NCBI GenBank assembly: GCA_049303315.1
Contig: JBAQMZ010000045.1
Location: 1 to 64,000 of the forward strand
Source: Methanoperedens sp049303315
GTDB lineage: Archaea > Halobacteriota > Methanosarcinia > Methanosarcinales > Methanoperedenaceae
Reading direction: 5' to 3'
Length of the DNA stretch: 64,000 bases
Below the pieces are notes generated by a model. The model searched no databases. It was given only the letters and a program-made list of their open reading frames with translations, and was not told where the DNA came from. The position numbers and the translations under genes were made by a program. Positions 49,907-59,239 of this stretch are shown here, piece after piece (positions within the stretch are counted from its first letter, which is position 1; the number at the start of each line of letters is the position of its first letter).

Positions 49907-51949
49907 TTACACCGGGCACACGGGCGCCGGGCATCCGCCTGCATATTCGTCATCAGCGGATACAAATTTATCAACCCTGTCACCAAGATATAGCACCTGC
50001 TGGGGCTTGCTCCCGTACCTGTAAACTGTAATTCCCTTGCATTTCAGTTCATATGCCAGCATATATGCTTTTTCAACTTCCTTGATGTCCACATCGTTTG
50101 GAAAATTGATGGTCTTGGATACCGCGTTATCCGTATATTTCTGGAAAGCAGCCTGCATCCTGACATGCCACTCTTGCGCTATATCAAAAGCAGTCACAAA
50201 CACGCGCTTCACATCCTCGGGAACTTCTTCAATTCCAGCGAGAGTTCCTTGCTTCGCGATTTTCATCATCAGTTCCTCGCTGTAAAAACCACGCTCTTTC
50301 GCCACCGCCTCAAAATACGGGTTTATTTCAAGGAGTTTAGTTCCTTCCATGACGTTACGCACGAAAGAAACCGCAAACAGGGGCTCGATACCGCTTGAAC
50401 AGCCTGCGATAATGCTGATAGTCCCGGTGGGGGCGACAGTGGTCACGGTGGAATTACGTATCGGTTTCTTATACATGCTTCCCGGGAAATTCGGGAAAGC
50501 GCCCCGCTCAATCGCAAGTCTTTCGGAAGCGGCATGGGATTTTTCCTGGATGAATTTCATTATCTCTTCGCCTGTTTTGAGGGCGTCTTCAGAATCGTAC
50601 GGGATACCGAGCTGCACGAGCATATCTGCAAAACCCATTATTCCAAGACCGATTTTCCTGTTAGCCTTTGTGATAGATTCTATCTCAACGAGCGGGTATC
50701 TATTCACATCTATTATATTGTCAAGGAACCTGACTGCATTGTTTATGATTTTTTCAATTTTTTCCCAGTCTATCGAGCCATTCTTTACCATCCTGGCAAG
50801 GGTAATCGAACCCAGGTTGCAGGATTCGTAGGGTAAGAGCGGCAACTCGCCGCACGGGTTTGTGCTTTCCATCTCCCCTACCCGCGGCGTTGGATTATGC
50901 CTGTTAATCTCATCTATGAACACAACCCCCGGGTCGCCTGTCCTCCACGCCATTGTTATTATGAGGTTCCAGATATCCTTGGCCGTGACCTTCTTCACAA
51001 GTTCTTTGTTCCGTGGATTTATTAACTCGTATTCACCATCTTCCATGAGGGCTTTCATGAACTTATCGTCCACTGCTACCGAGATATTGAAATTCGAAAG
51101 GAAACCTTCCTTTGTTTTTGCAGTGATGAATTCAATGATATCAGGGTGGTCTGCCCTTAGAATCCCCATATTGGCGCCGCGCCGCTTTCCTCCCTGCTTT
51201 ATGATATCCGTGGTGGTGTCGAACACCCGCATGAAAGAAACCGGTCCTGATGCGACCCCTTTTGTAGATTTTACAATATCTCCCGAAGGCCGGAGGCGCG
51301 AAAATGAAAAACCCGTACCGCCGCCAGATTGCTGGATGAGCGCCATGCTTTTTACTGCATCAAAAATACTCACAAGCGAATCCTCAACCGGAATGACAAA
51401 ACAGGCTGAAAGCTGTCCCAGGTCTGTGCCCGCGTTCATAAGTGTCGGGGTATTGGGCAGGAATTCAAGGTTTACCAGCATGTTGAGGAATTCATCCTCG
51501 GATTCGGGGTCAAGCGCTACGGCTTTTGCGATTCGTCTGAAAAGTTGAAGCGGTGTCTCAATCACGTTACCGTCCTCATCTTTTAACAGGTAGCGCCTCT
51601 TGAGGACTCTTACGGCATTAACGCTCAGCTTCAGTTCATCCTTTACTCCAAGAAATTCCTTGGCTTTTCGTATCTGTGAGCGCTTTTCCCTGTACAGGAT
51701 GTACGCCTTGGCAACGCCGGCATAGCCGTTTTTAATCAAAACCTCTTCTACTGTATCCTGGACATCCTCAACGCCGGGGATTCCCGTGATTCTTTTTTCA
51801 AGAATCTCAACAACCTGTTTTGCTATATCCTCTGCCCTTTTACCATCCTTGCTTTTTGTGGCGATAAAAGCCTTAAAGACGGCTTTGGCTATCTTTGTGC
51901 TGTCAAAATCTACAATTCTTCCGTCCCTTTTTCGGATTTTTTGCACCAT
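49907..51949 (-). CDS. nrdJ: Adenosylcobalamin-dependent (class II) ribonucleotide reductase
   Basis: 680 residues. An N-terminal ATP-cone (KIRKRDGRIVDFDSTKIAKAV, cited as KRDGRIVDFDSTKI) serves allosteric activity control. The barrel has the first redox Cys in LSACFVIP, the FNP-type specificity region, the active-site NPCGELPLLPYESCNLGSI (NPCGE, thiyl Cys and Glu) and PTGTISIIAGCSSGIEP. The C-terminus ends in CPAPVCPV, the pair that re-reduces the active site. It makes dNTP precursors using B12 and is oxygen-independent, as expected of an anaerobe. No beta subunit is needed or seen. Confidence 0.94.
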   Translation of the reverse strand: MVQKIRKRDGRIVDFDSTKIAKAVFKAFIATKSKDGKRAEDIAKQVVEILEKRITGIPGVEDVQDTVEEVLIKNGYAGVAKAYILYREKRSQIRKAKEFLGVKDELKLSVNAVRVLKRRYLLKDEDGNVIETPLQLFRRIAKAVALDPESEDEFLNMLVNLEFLPNTPTLMNAGTDLGQLSACFVIPVEDSLVSIFDAVKSMALIQQSGGGTGFSFSRLRPSGDIVKSTKGVASGPVSFMRVFDTTTDIIKQGGKRRGANMGILRADHPDIIEFITAKTKEGFLSNFNISVAVDDKFMKALMEDGEYELINPRNKELVKKVTAKDIWNLIITMAWRTGDPGVVFIDEINRHNPTPRVGEMESTNPCGELPLLPYESCNLGSITLARMVKNGSIDWEKIEKIINNAVRFLDNIIDVNRYPLVEIESITKANRKIGLGIMGFADMLVQLGIPYDSEDALKTGEEIMKFIQEKSHAASERLAIERGAFPNFPGSMYKKPIRNSTVTTVAPTGTISIIAGCSSGIEPLFAVSFVRNVMEGTKLLEINPYFEAVAKERGFYSEELMMKIAKQGTLAGIEEVPEDVKRVFVTAFDIAQEWHVRMQAAFQKYTDNAVSKTINFPNDVDIKEVEKAYMLAYELKCKGITVYRYGSKPQQVLYLGDRVDKFVSADDEYAGGCPAPVCPV

Positions 51950-52098
51950 TTTTAACCCCTTGTTCTGGACACTATAATATTAGTAGTGATGGTCAATAAC
52001 TTAAACCTTGAGGCTTTTTGAGTGTTATGAAAGACAATGATATGAATCAAGAAAGCACTGAAACTTACTACACCGCTGGATTATGAGCGGAGGAAAAA

Positions 52099-52289
52099 TT
52101 AAAGCAAGTCCTCAGGTCTTTTTATTTTAATTATAGTATTTATACTATTAAAATGTGAGTCATATGTTACTATACAATCGCATTTTTCAACGAGCGACAG
52201 TATTGCATGCTTTTCTCCTTCGCTTTCTCCGAGAGTTTTAACAAATCTTTGTTCTTTAGCTGTTTTGCAGCAATTTCATGAAGATTCAT
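52099..52289 (-). pseudogene. PIN-domain toxin remnant, frameshifted
   Basis: From the ATG at 52289 the minus strand gives MNLHEIAAKQLKNKDLLK, then continues in another frame as TLGESEGEKHAILSLVEKCD and CIVTYDSHFNS with IKIKRPEDLL to a TAA at 52099. The second part is the C-terminal half of a PIN domain (E..A.......CD.IVT.D..F). The N-terminal half with the first catalytic Asp is missing. A decayed VapC-type toxin next to an intact PIN pair. Confidence 0.6.
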
Positions 52290-52355
52290 AATACTATCGT
52301 CCCGTTGCTTGTGTTTCATAGTTGTTTTGTTGGTTTATTGATTTCGAACCCACTT

Positions 52356-52574
52356 CTATGCTTTTATTGTTTTTTCGATCCTTCTTGCCCTGCGAAGCAC
52401 ATCTTCAAGACTCATTTTTTTAGTAATGTCCCTGAGTTGCGCTGTTGCGTCTCCTATTCTGGGAGTTATCGCCTGAAGATAGATTAGATACTCTTCTGCG
52501 CTAAGCTCTCTTTTCAGTATGTTGAATACTTTTTCCATTACCTTTGGAGATTCTGCGGCGGCAGCTTCAGACAT
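52356..52574 (-). CDS. Putative antitoxin partner of the PIN protein
   Basis: 72 residues from the ATG at 52574 (GAGGT site upstream), helical and charged: SPKVMEKVFNILKREL, SAEEYLIYLQAITPRIGD and SLEDVLRRARRIEKTIKA. No standard AbrB, RHH or Phd fold is evident. It starts 1 base after the PIN stop, so the two are coupled; the order toxin then antitoxin is reversed relative to most VapBC pairs. It may neutralise the PIN nuclease or be an unrelated small protein. Confidence 0.55.
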   Translation of the reverse strand: MSEAAAAESPKVMEKVFNILKRELSAEEYLIYLQAITPRIGDATAQLRDITKKMSLEDVLRRARRIEKTIKA

Positions 52575-52575
52575 A

Positions 52576-53022
52576 TTATACCTCACATGGATTTTTAACT
52601 GTTATATTATATCTTGATATGCAGTTAGCATTATTTAAAATAATATCATCGGTTGTTATAAATAGCTCGGCTTTGTTTTCTATCGCAACTGCAATATGTA
52701 AAGCATCCATCGCATCGACTGCGCATGTTTTCATGAGTTCTGCGGCTAATTTTTCAATGTCATCGGTAATATCGGCAAAACGGTTTGCAATGTACCTTAC
52801 CAGCGCCAGAACTGTTTCTTCTTTTATTTTTGGTGTAATCATGGATATTTCAGCAAGCAAAACGCTGGAACCTATTATTTCAAAATCCCAGACATCAACT
52901 TTTCTTAAAATCTGAGCTACTGCATCCGATTCCTGAAGAATCCGTGGATTCGATGGGGCATCGAACGGTCTGCACCATGCACATGTGTCTAAATAAATGC
53001 GCCTAATAGATTCACCACGCAT
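52576..53022 (-). CDS. PIN-domain ribonuclease (VapC-like)
   Basis: 148 residues from the ATG at 53022 (GTG at 53040 is possible). Catalytic acids: D in RIYLDTCAW, E in VLLAEIS, D in AVDAMDALHIAVA and TTDD near the end, all present, so an active Mg-dependent RNase is predicted. The length and MDALHIA centre fit the PIN group often found in archaea. The partner at 52356 follows directly. Together with remnants at 52099 and 58551 this marks a toxin-rich island. Confidence 0.82.
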   Translation of the reverse strand: MRGESIRRIYLDTCAWCRPFDAPSNPRILQESDAVAQILRKVDVWDFEIIGSSVLLAEISMITPKIKEETVLALVRYIANRFADITDDIEKLAAELMKTCAVDAMDALHIAVAIENKAELFITTDDIILNNANCISRYNITVKNPCEV

Positions 53023-53684
53023 CTTTTCTCTGTTCTTCACCTAAATAAATCATGTTATTTCAACCGTGGATTTACTTTTGTCCGGTTTATCATCATTTTA
53101 TTTAACCAGAGAGATTTTAATCTCCGGCGCCGGCAGGAGCGGCGGATTGCTCTGAAAGCATGCAGGCTTGCGAAAAGAGGGGGAGAGGCTTACGCAGTCT
53201 ATTGATAGGGGTATGTGTTCTTAATCTGGTTGCGCTGGTTAGTGAAACAGCCGGGTGACGGAACACGGATGACACGGATTCGACGGATACGCACGGATTT
53301 TGTATCAATGAAAAACCGCACCCTCTTCATTTACCTGTTTGTTTCGATGAACGTAAAAGGAAGAGTAGTATGGTATTTTTATTCAACCATAACATTTAAA
53401 ATTCTAGGCCAACATGACAGTAGACTGGCTTAAAAGCTTAATCGCAGGCACGCCAGCATATATGGGAATTATACGATGATAAAGACAAAAAAGGGCAAAA
53501 TTGAATTATTATAAATAATATATAGAATTATAGATATTCAGTATAGTTAAAAATATATATATGCACTATATATTGGAATATAAGTTATTAATATGGTGGA
53601 TGAAAAATATATTAAAAATAAACTACTGTAACAGGTGGATATTGAAAATAGCAGAAGTTCGTCTATATACCTGAGGTAGCGAGG
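53023..53684. other. Gene-poor AT-rich gap upstream of the methyltransferase-kinase cassette
   Basis: No gene is supported. About 53262-53300 holds ACACGGATGACACGGATTCG and following bases, a member of the same dispersed repeat family as 42838. From 53500 to 53600 the sequence is almost only A and T with several TATATAT runs; one of these is the probable promoter of the cassette starting at 53685. A 21-codon frame at 53414 (MTVDWLKSLIAG..) is too short to call; it could be the start of a deleted gene. Confidence 0.5.
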
Positions 53685-54869
53685 ATGGAACTAAGAAATA
53701 CCAGCTCAATCCCCTCAGAGCATGATGAGATTTTTTCGATGTGTAGAGATGATTTTTTTAAAAGTAGCCTCGTTGCTAAATGGAAAGGCAGTGCACTCGG
53801 CGAAGAATCAACCCTTCATCAGGTTTCACCCTATATTGGCAAAATGAAATCTTCGATGACTAGTGCGCTGATTTCCACATTTACAAACGAAGGTGAAACT
53901 TTATACGACCCATTTTGCGGTTCAGGAACCGTAGCTCTTGAGGGTTGGGCAGCAGGGAGAAATGTTATAGCTAATGACTTGAATCCGTATGCCTATGTTC
54001 TTACTAAGGCAAAACTTTTTCCTTACCTCACCATAGAAGATGCAATAGCTGAGCTCGATATAGCTGCTGAATATGTGCGCCCTCTTGTTCCAAAAGTGGA
54101 TTTAAGAAGAGTCCCTATATGGGTACGTTCTTTTTTCCATCCAGACACACTTCGTGAAATTATTACTTGGTCTCAAGTACTTATGTCAAGAAAATCCTAC
54201 TTTTTATTATCTTGTTTACTTGGGATTCTCCACCACCAACGGCCAGGATTTTTATCATATCCGAGTAGTCATACCATACCTTATTTGCGACAAAGAAAAT
54301 TTCCGCGTAACTTATATCCAGAACTTTATCAATATCGAACAGTGCAAGACCGACTCGAAAAAAAGGCCAAGCGTATGTTAAAGAGAGTGCCTGACTTAGA
54401 CCTTAAATTGTACCGTAAATGTAGTCTAAGCAATGCTGCTAATTTCTTACCTAAACAAAAAATCAACTGTATTATAACAAGTCCTCCTTACATGAGACAA
54501 TTAGACTATGGACGGGACAACAGACTTCGTTTATGGTTTTTAGGTTCAAAAGACTGGAAATCGCTAGATGATATGATATCCCCTTCGGAAGAAAAATTCC
54601 TAAACTTGTTTAGGTCTTGTTTAAAACTATGGCATGACGTCTTGATTCCAAATGGATTGTGTATTCTTGTCCTAGGAGATACCCATAGCCGTCTGTATGA
54701 TATGCCACTTCCTGATACAATTGCTCGGATTGCAACTCAGGAGATTGGGGGATATTCAGTACTCTGGAAGTATAGTGAACCAATTCCAGATAATCGTCGG
54801 GTTCGTCGTGGCTATTGTGGTAACCTGATGGAAACGATATTAGTCCTACGGTATAATGGAGGTTATTAA
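53685..54869 (+). CDS. DNA methyltransferase (TSPPY type, amino-methylating)
   Basis: 394 residues. SAM motif DPFCGSGTVALEG (about 76-88) precedes the catalytic TSPPYMRQLDYG (about 265-276), the order of beta-like N4/N6 amino-methyltransferases. A basic segment of about 70 residues between the motifs (QRKFPRNLYPELYQYR..KKAKRMLKRV) is a likely target-recognition region. It ends with a strand ETILVLRY. No restriction enzyme is adjacent; instead the gene overlaps a kinase-NTPase fusion by 14 bases. DNA is AT-rich. It probably marks self DNA, or is part of a signalling defence system. Confidence 0.82.
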   Translation: MELRNTSSIPSEHDEIFSMCRDDFFKSSLVAKWKGSALGEESTLHQVSPYIGKMKSSMTSALISTFTNEGETLYDPFCGSGTVALEGWAAGRNVIANDLNPYAYVLTKAKLFPYLTIEDAIAELDIAAEYVRPLVPKVDLRRVPIWVRSFFHPDTLREIITWSQVLMSRKSYFLLSCLLGILHHQRPGFLSYPSSHTIPYLRQRKFPRNLYPELYQYRTVQDRLEKKAKRMLKRVPDLDLKLYRKCSLSNAANFLPKQKINCIITSPPYMRQLDYGRDNRLRLWFLGSKDWKSLDDMISPSEEKFLNLFRSCLKLWHDVLIPNGLCILVLGDTHSRLYDMPLPDTIARIATQEIGGYSVLWKYSEPIPDNRRVRRGYCGNLMETILVLRYNGGY

Positions 54870-57417
54870 TATTCCTGAGAGATTAAATGAAAAAGATCCT
54901 TACATTGGGTGTCAGACATCAACCAATTATTACCTAAAAGAAAAAGTTGGTGAAGGAAAGATCGGAATTGTCTACAGGGCTATTAGATCAGATCCATCAG
55001 ATACACTAGCATGTAAAGTTATACCTGATGGAAAGCTAAGAGCTGGATGGGAGAGAGAACTCGAAAAAAATGTTCTTTTACGAGGCGTTCCTAATATAGT
55101 TCCTTACCACTCACATGGTCCCTCTTTTGATAATAACCATCGACCATTCACTTATGTTTTATTTGATTTTATTCAAGGCAGAAATCTCAAGCAATACCTC
55201 GAAAGTCCCCCTTGGCCGTTAGATATGGCTTTTATCGAATCTATTGTAAAGACTATTCTACAAGTCCTTCACGCTTGCCATGCAGTTGGAATTCAACATG
55301 GGGATCTTCATGAAGGCAATATTTTGATTAAAGATCCAGATTCGCGTTTACCTGGAAATCCAAGGACTATTTGGATATCCGATTTTGGTTATGGTGGATC
55401 ACATAATAAACTTGATCCCAAAGATGATTTTAGGCAACTATTCTCAATTACTTTAAACCTACTTCGAAAATTGGATCGGGCAAATCTTAATCCTAGGGAT
55501 AGAGTTATGCATCAAAAAGTAGAAAATTTCTTGAAAAAGAAGATTCTGGAAGTAGATGCCACTCAAGGCCATCATGTTCGTAATCCCGAATTATTGCTGA
55601 TTGAATTTAATAAGTTAAATTGGGACGCAGAAAACGAATCTGCAGCTGCCGTAATGGGGATAACTATAAAAAGACCAAGTGATTTTCTTTGGGCTGAAGC
55701 ATTAGGGTATAGAGTTGATGAATGGAGGAACTTATTTGTCCCAGAATTTTTGGCAGCAGAAGATCTTCTTAGCATGAACATTACCGTGCTTACGGGAGCG
55801 AGAGGATGTGGAAAGACAATGGCTTTTAGGCGGCTTACCCTTTTAATGGATAAAGTAATTGGAGAACCATCTGGTGTGAAAGGGGCAGATCAGTTCATTG
55901 GTTTTTACCTTAATTGTAGAGATCTAATAGAGGCTTTCCCTTGGCTGCCAGGTAATATTAATGAAGGTGTGCAGCAACAATTAATTCACTATTTCCACTT
56001 AGCTTGGTTCAGTGAAATTTGTAAGACCTTAGCAATCTATGAACCAAATCAATCTGAAGGATACAAGTGGTTAGATGGATTTCTTGTTGGTATTTTTCTT
56101 AATAAGTATCAGCCCCTTCCGCAGGGTGCCGATGTCTTAACACATGTCCGAGCTTTCATAGAAACTGAAAAAGAAAGATGTCGTTGTGCTCCACTCGGTG
56201 AGGAGAAAGGTCTAACGTACTGGCCGCTGGCAAGAACAGATTTTCTCGATCTAATCCAGAGTTTGATTGAGTCCCATTTACTGGGCATTGGATCGAAACC
56301 CCTTTACTTTTTCTTAGATGATTATACCATGCCAATTATACCTGATCGAGTTCAGCGTTTTCTAAATCTAATAATCTTTAAACGAAGAAATAATATTTTT
56401 TTCAAAATATCCACGGAGTCTTCCAACAGTTTAAAAATGGTAGGAGTGCGTGGGAAACCTCTTGAAATCCATCATGATTTTGAACTAATAGACCTTGCAA
56501 CTGAATGCATACATCAAGATAATAAGGAAAAGGCTATATTATTGGATAAGATTTTCAGACCGCGTATAGACAGACATCCGAATCTTTTTGGAAAGAATCT
56601 AAGCCTTGAGAATTTACTAGGAAAAATGAAATTATCAAATAATGAGCTTGCAATAGCAATGCGAAACACTGGGCAATTAAAGCGAGATACAAAAATTCTA
56701 TACTACGGAGCAGACGCCTTTGCAGGAATGTGGACAAGCGATATAAGGAGTATGATCCAAATGTTTACTGATATGCTTCGTGAAGCAAATGGAGGACTAA
56801 AAGAAGGAAATACAAATATTAAACCTGAAATACAAGATAGAATCTATCGAGCCGCCGGAGGTGAATTCTTAAAATTCACTGAATTAGCAAAAAATCCCTT
56901 TTATTTGGAAAATAGTTCATCGTCAAAAAAATCTGGAGAACCATATGGGAGCCATCTTAAGGAAATAGTTGAAGCATTCGTAGAAATTTCAAGATTTGAA
57001 CTAACTACAGGACCCCTAGTTTCTAATCAAGGAAGACAAAATCCAAAGCAGGCTTTCCGTTTAGAGATTATTGATAAGTTCGATCTTCCTAATGAGGTCA
57101 TGCAGTATTACGAAGGATTGATACGATGGCATATTTTTCTTCAAGATTGGAGGGGCAAAAGCGTCCGTGGTATGATTACTCCGAGGCTCTATTTAAATAG
57201 GATTCTGATTCCAATTAGTAATCTCACATTCTCAAGCCATGATAATATGCAGCTTACTAATATGGAATTTGTTGAATTATTGAAAGAACCAAAGAAGTTC
57301 CTTGAATATTGGAAGAATAAAAAGAGAAATAGTAAAAATAGAAAAAGAAATCGAACTTATATAAACGTTCCCGCATTGTCTACCTATGATTACGATTTAA
57401 ACACAAAAGGGGGCTAA
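54856..57417 (+). CDS. Hanks-type protein kinase fused to a P-loop NTPase
   Basis: 853 residues. Kinase domain 20-270: GEGKIGIVYRA (Gly loop 32-42), K54 in LACKVI, catalytic HGDLHEGNIL (about 147) and DFGYG (about 174). The HGD form in place of HRD resembles atypical and small-molecule-like kinases, but the domain keeps all catalytic residues. After a short linker comes an NTPase: Walker A GARGCGKTMA (about 313) and Walker B YFFLDDY (about 484), like the ORC/STAND-type AAA ATPases used in conflict systems, then 350 residues of helical C-terminus with a very basic end. It overlaps the methyltransferase and is followed after 5 bases by a third gene. Confidence 0.82.
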   Translation: MEVINIPERLNEKDPYIGCQTSTNYYLKEKVGEGKIGIVYRAIRSDPSDTLACKVIPDGKLRAGWERELEKNVLLRGVPNIVPYHSHGPSFDNNHRPFTYVLFDFIQGRNLKQYLESPPWPLDMAFIESIVKTILQVLHACHAVGIQHGDLHEGNILIKDPDSRLPGNPRTIWISDFGYGGSHNKLDPKDDFRQLFSITLNLLRKLDRANLNPRDRVMHQKVENFLKKKILEVDATQGHHVRNPELLLIEFNKLNWDAENESAAAVMGITIKRPSDFLWAEALGYRVDEWRNLFVPEFLAAEDLLSMNITVLTGARGCGKTMAFRRLTLLMDKVIGEPSGVKGADQFIGFYLNCRDLIEAFPWLPGNINEGVQQQLIHYFHLAWFSEICKTLAIYEPNQSEGYKWLDGFLVGIFLNKYQPLPQGADVLTHVRAFIETEKERCRCAPLGEEKGLTYWPLARTDFLDLIQSLIESHLLGIGSKPLYFFLDDYTMPIIPDRVQRFLNLIIFKRRNNIFFKISTESSNSLKMVGVRGKPLEIHHDFELIDLATECIHQDNKEKAILLDKIFRPRIDRHPNLFGKNLSLENLLGKMKLSNNELAIAMRNTGQLKRDTKILYYGADAFAGMWTSDIRSMIQMFTDMLREANGGLKEGNTNIKPEIQDRIYRAAGGEFLKFTELAKNPFYLENSSSSKKSGEPYGSHLKEIVEAFVEISRFELTTGPLVSNQGRQNPKQAFRLEIIDKFDLPNEVMQYYEGLIRWHIFLQDWRGKSVRGMITPRLYLNRILIPISNLTFSSHDNMQLTNMEFVELLKEPKKFLEYWKNKKRNSKNRKRNRTYINVPALSTYDYDLNTKGG

Positions 57418-57422
57418 AAACT

Positions 57423-58478
57423 GTGATATTTCCTGAAGTTTCACTTGCAGCTAAATTGCAGCCAAATAAGAGCCGTCTCTTTATTGGAGCATATGGATTC
57501 GAATGGCGTTCTTTAGGATGGGCTAATTATCAACTCCAACAAGGAGTTATATTAAACCGTGCATGTGTGTTCAAATATAACCGTCCAAAAGGCAAAAATC
57601 GCATTCATGAACTTCAGAAAATACTTGTAGAACTTGGAATCAAAAAACCGAAAGATATTCCTTATGATGCAAAGTATCCTTATAATATAGAAGAAGTTGT
57701 TGCTACAGAATTTAATAATTTATTAACAGATTTTGAAGAAATCATTGTGGATATAACCTCAATGACAAAACTCTTAATCCTCGTTTGCTTATGCAAGTTG
57801 AGCGTGTTTTCGGGCACATTAAGAATTGTATATTCAGAGGCAGAAGATTATGCTCCTACCAAAAAGGAATATGATGAATGGAAGAGAGAGATGAAGTTAA
57901 TTGCAAATTTTCCTAGCCGAGGTTCGGGACCAATCATAAGAACAAAGTGCCTGAGTAGTATTAGAATGCAAGGTCAACCAGTTTCACTGATTGCTTTTAC
58001 GTCTTTTAATGAGCAACTGGTTCGCTATATGCTTGGGACTATTAGCCCCCATAGGTTTTTATTTATTAATGGAAAGCCACCTAGGAAAGATTATGATTGG
58101 CGAGAGAAAGCCACCCAAGAAATACACAATAAACTAATAGATCAGTATTCAGATGATAATCCTATTGAGAATGGATTGCTTAAAAGAACAGCAAATACAC
58201 TAGATTATAGGGATACAATTTATAAGATTGATGAAATATATAAGCAGTTTGGGACACATGAACGGATTATTTGTGCCGCTACTGGAAGCAAGATGCAAAC
58301 GGTTGGGTTGTTTTTCAGTAAGATGATGCATCCCGATATTCATGTTGAATATCCAATGCCAGATAGTTATTTCGTGAAAGGGATAAGCAAAGGAGTTCGT
58401 ATGGTCCATGAAGTGGTCATTCCACATTTTTCAGAATTTATAAAAAATATTGTAATTGAGGAGGGAAAAATGTCATGA
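57423..58478 (+). CDS. Rossmann-like protein of unknown function, third gene of the cassette
   Basis: 351 residues from a GTG with a GGGGG site 10 bases before it. No firm family. The first half has a strand-helix order with RLFIGAYGFEWRSLGWANYQ, then EEIIVDITSMTKLLILVCLC (about 103-122) and RIVYSEAEDYAPTKKEYDE. The DxTxxTK turn and YSEAE.Y.P pattern recall CARF/SAVED-like sensor domains that bind cyclic nucleotides; this is weak resemblance. The second half repeats an alpha/beta plan with HERIICAATGSKMQTVGLFFS. It probably senses or binds a nucleotide, or acts as effector. Confidence 0.55.
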   Translation: MIFPEVSLAAKLQPNKSRLFIGAYGFEWRSLGWANYQLQQGVILNRACVFKYNRPKGKNRIHELQKILVELGIKKPKDIPYDAKYPYNIEEVVATEFNNLLTDFEEIIVDITSMTKLLILVCLCKLSVFSGTLRIVYSEAEDYAPTKKEYDEWKREMKLIANFPSRGSGPIIRTKCLSSIRMQGQPVSLIAFTSFNEQLVRYMLGTISPHRFLFINGKPPRKDYDWREKATQEIHNKLIDQYSDDNPIENGLLKRTANTLDYRDTIYKIDEIYKQFGTHERIICAATGSKMQTVGLFFSKMMHPDIHVEYPMPDSYFVKGISKGVRMVHEVVIPHFSEFIKNIVIEEGKMS

Positions 58479-58550
58479 TTTGCAGATGTTTCTCCAACTA
58501 TTTCCGAATACGCGCACGTCCCGCGCAGGGCGACGCCTGTGTTGGCACCT

Positions 58551-58889
58551 TCAACCATTCACAACTTCAACCGACCTTATCTTGACAAAATCCTTATCAA
58601 AAGTCGCAATCATCCTTATCTTCCTCATCTCCATACAAGCAAGATTCGAAGCATCCACAAAACTCAAACCACTATCCTCCCGATTCGAAAAAATCTCCCA
58701 CGACCTTTCAAACACTTCGCTCGCTTTCATTATCTCGATTTCCCTTGCCTCAAGCAGGACATTTCCCACTTCCTTTGCAGCCTCCATGCTTTTCCGCAGC
58801 GCCACTACAGTTGTAACTTCCGAGAACACGAATTCCGATATTATCCCGATTCCGTAATCCCCTGCATTGAGTTTTTGAAAGATAGCCAC
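58551..58889 (-). pseudogene. PIN-domain toxin truncated at its N-terminus
   Basis: 112 residues readable: AIFQKLNAGDYGIGIISEFVF, cited as NAGDYGIGIISEFVF, then SEVTTVVALRK, FVDASNLACME and MIATFDKDF. The Glu and two later Asp of the PIN site are kept, but the first strand with the first Asp (about 25 residues) is missing. In its place, upstream on the minus strand, lies the palindromic repeat at 58893. The frame stays open for a few codons into it (GHAVAIF), as expected if the repeat replaced the true start. The product is probably inactive. Confidence 0.7.
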
Positions 58890-58892
58890 AGC

Positions 58893-58976
58893 GTGTCCAC
58901 GTATGCGGAAGCATACGTGTTGTCTTTGCTAAAGGTTTCAAACCTTTTTGATAAACCTTTCCTAAAGGTTTTCATT
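58893..58976. repeat. Palindromic repeat (copy F) between a truncated PIN gene and the FTR gene
   Basis: CACGTATGCGGAAGCATACGTG is a hairpin, cited as CACGTATGC/GCATACGTG (about 58898-58919), followed by AAAGGTTTCAAACCTTT and by GATAAACCTTTCCTAAAGG. Read on the minus strand it begins at the stop of the gene at 58972 in the order AAAACCTTTAGGAAAGGTTTATCA then the GCATACG hairpin, the same order as after feoB. Confidence 0.75.
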
Positions 58977-59238
58977 TAACAAAAAGCCCGCATTTGCATG
59001 AACCTTTTTTTCTTATGTCAAGAGTCCTGTGGATACAGGGACAAATTAAATCCCTGTCTTTTTCAGGGTTACCTGTAACCTGACGGCAGCCGCAATACTG
59101 TACCCCGTATTCTCTCTTATTCCGGGCAAGACCTTTTATTGCTTGAACAACCACATCATAATCAGGATTAAGTTTCAAGCCGTTTTTTTCTGCGTAGTCC
59201 TTTGCCCATTCGTAAATCTGGCCTTCAATATCATCCAT
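58972..59238 (-). CDS. ftrB: Ferredoxin:thioredoxin reductase catalytic subunit
   Basis: 88 residues from the ATG at 59238 (a GTG at 59247 overlaps the flavodoxin end). The family cysteines are present in order: CGCR (about 49-52), CPC (about 66-68) and the last pair CKC, cited as SCKCGLF. These hold the 4Fe-4S cluster and the adjacent redox disulfide that passes electrons from ferredoxin to thioredoxin one at a time. No variable (alpha) subunit is nearby, as usual in archaea. It is last in the Fe-S/thiol operon that runs down from 62205. Confidence 0.9.
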   Translation of the reverse strand: MDDIEGQIYEWAKDYAEKNGLKLNPDYDVVVQAIKGLARNKREYGVQYCGCRQVTGNPEKDRDLICPCIHRTLDIRKKGSCKCGLFVK

Positions 59239-59239
59239 T

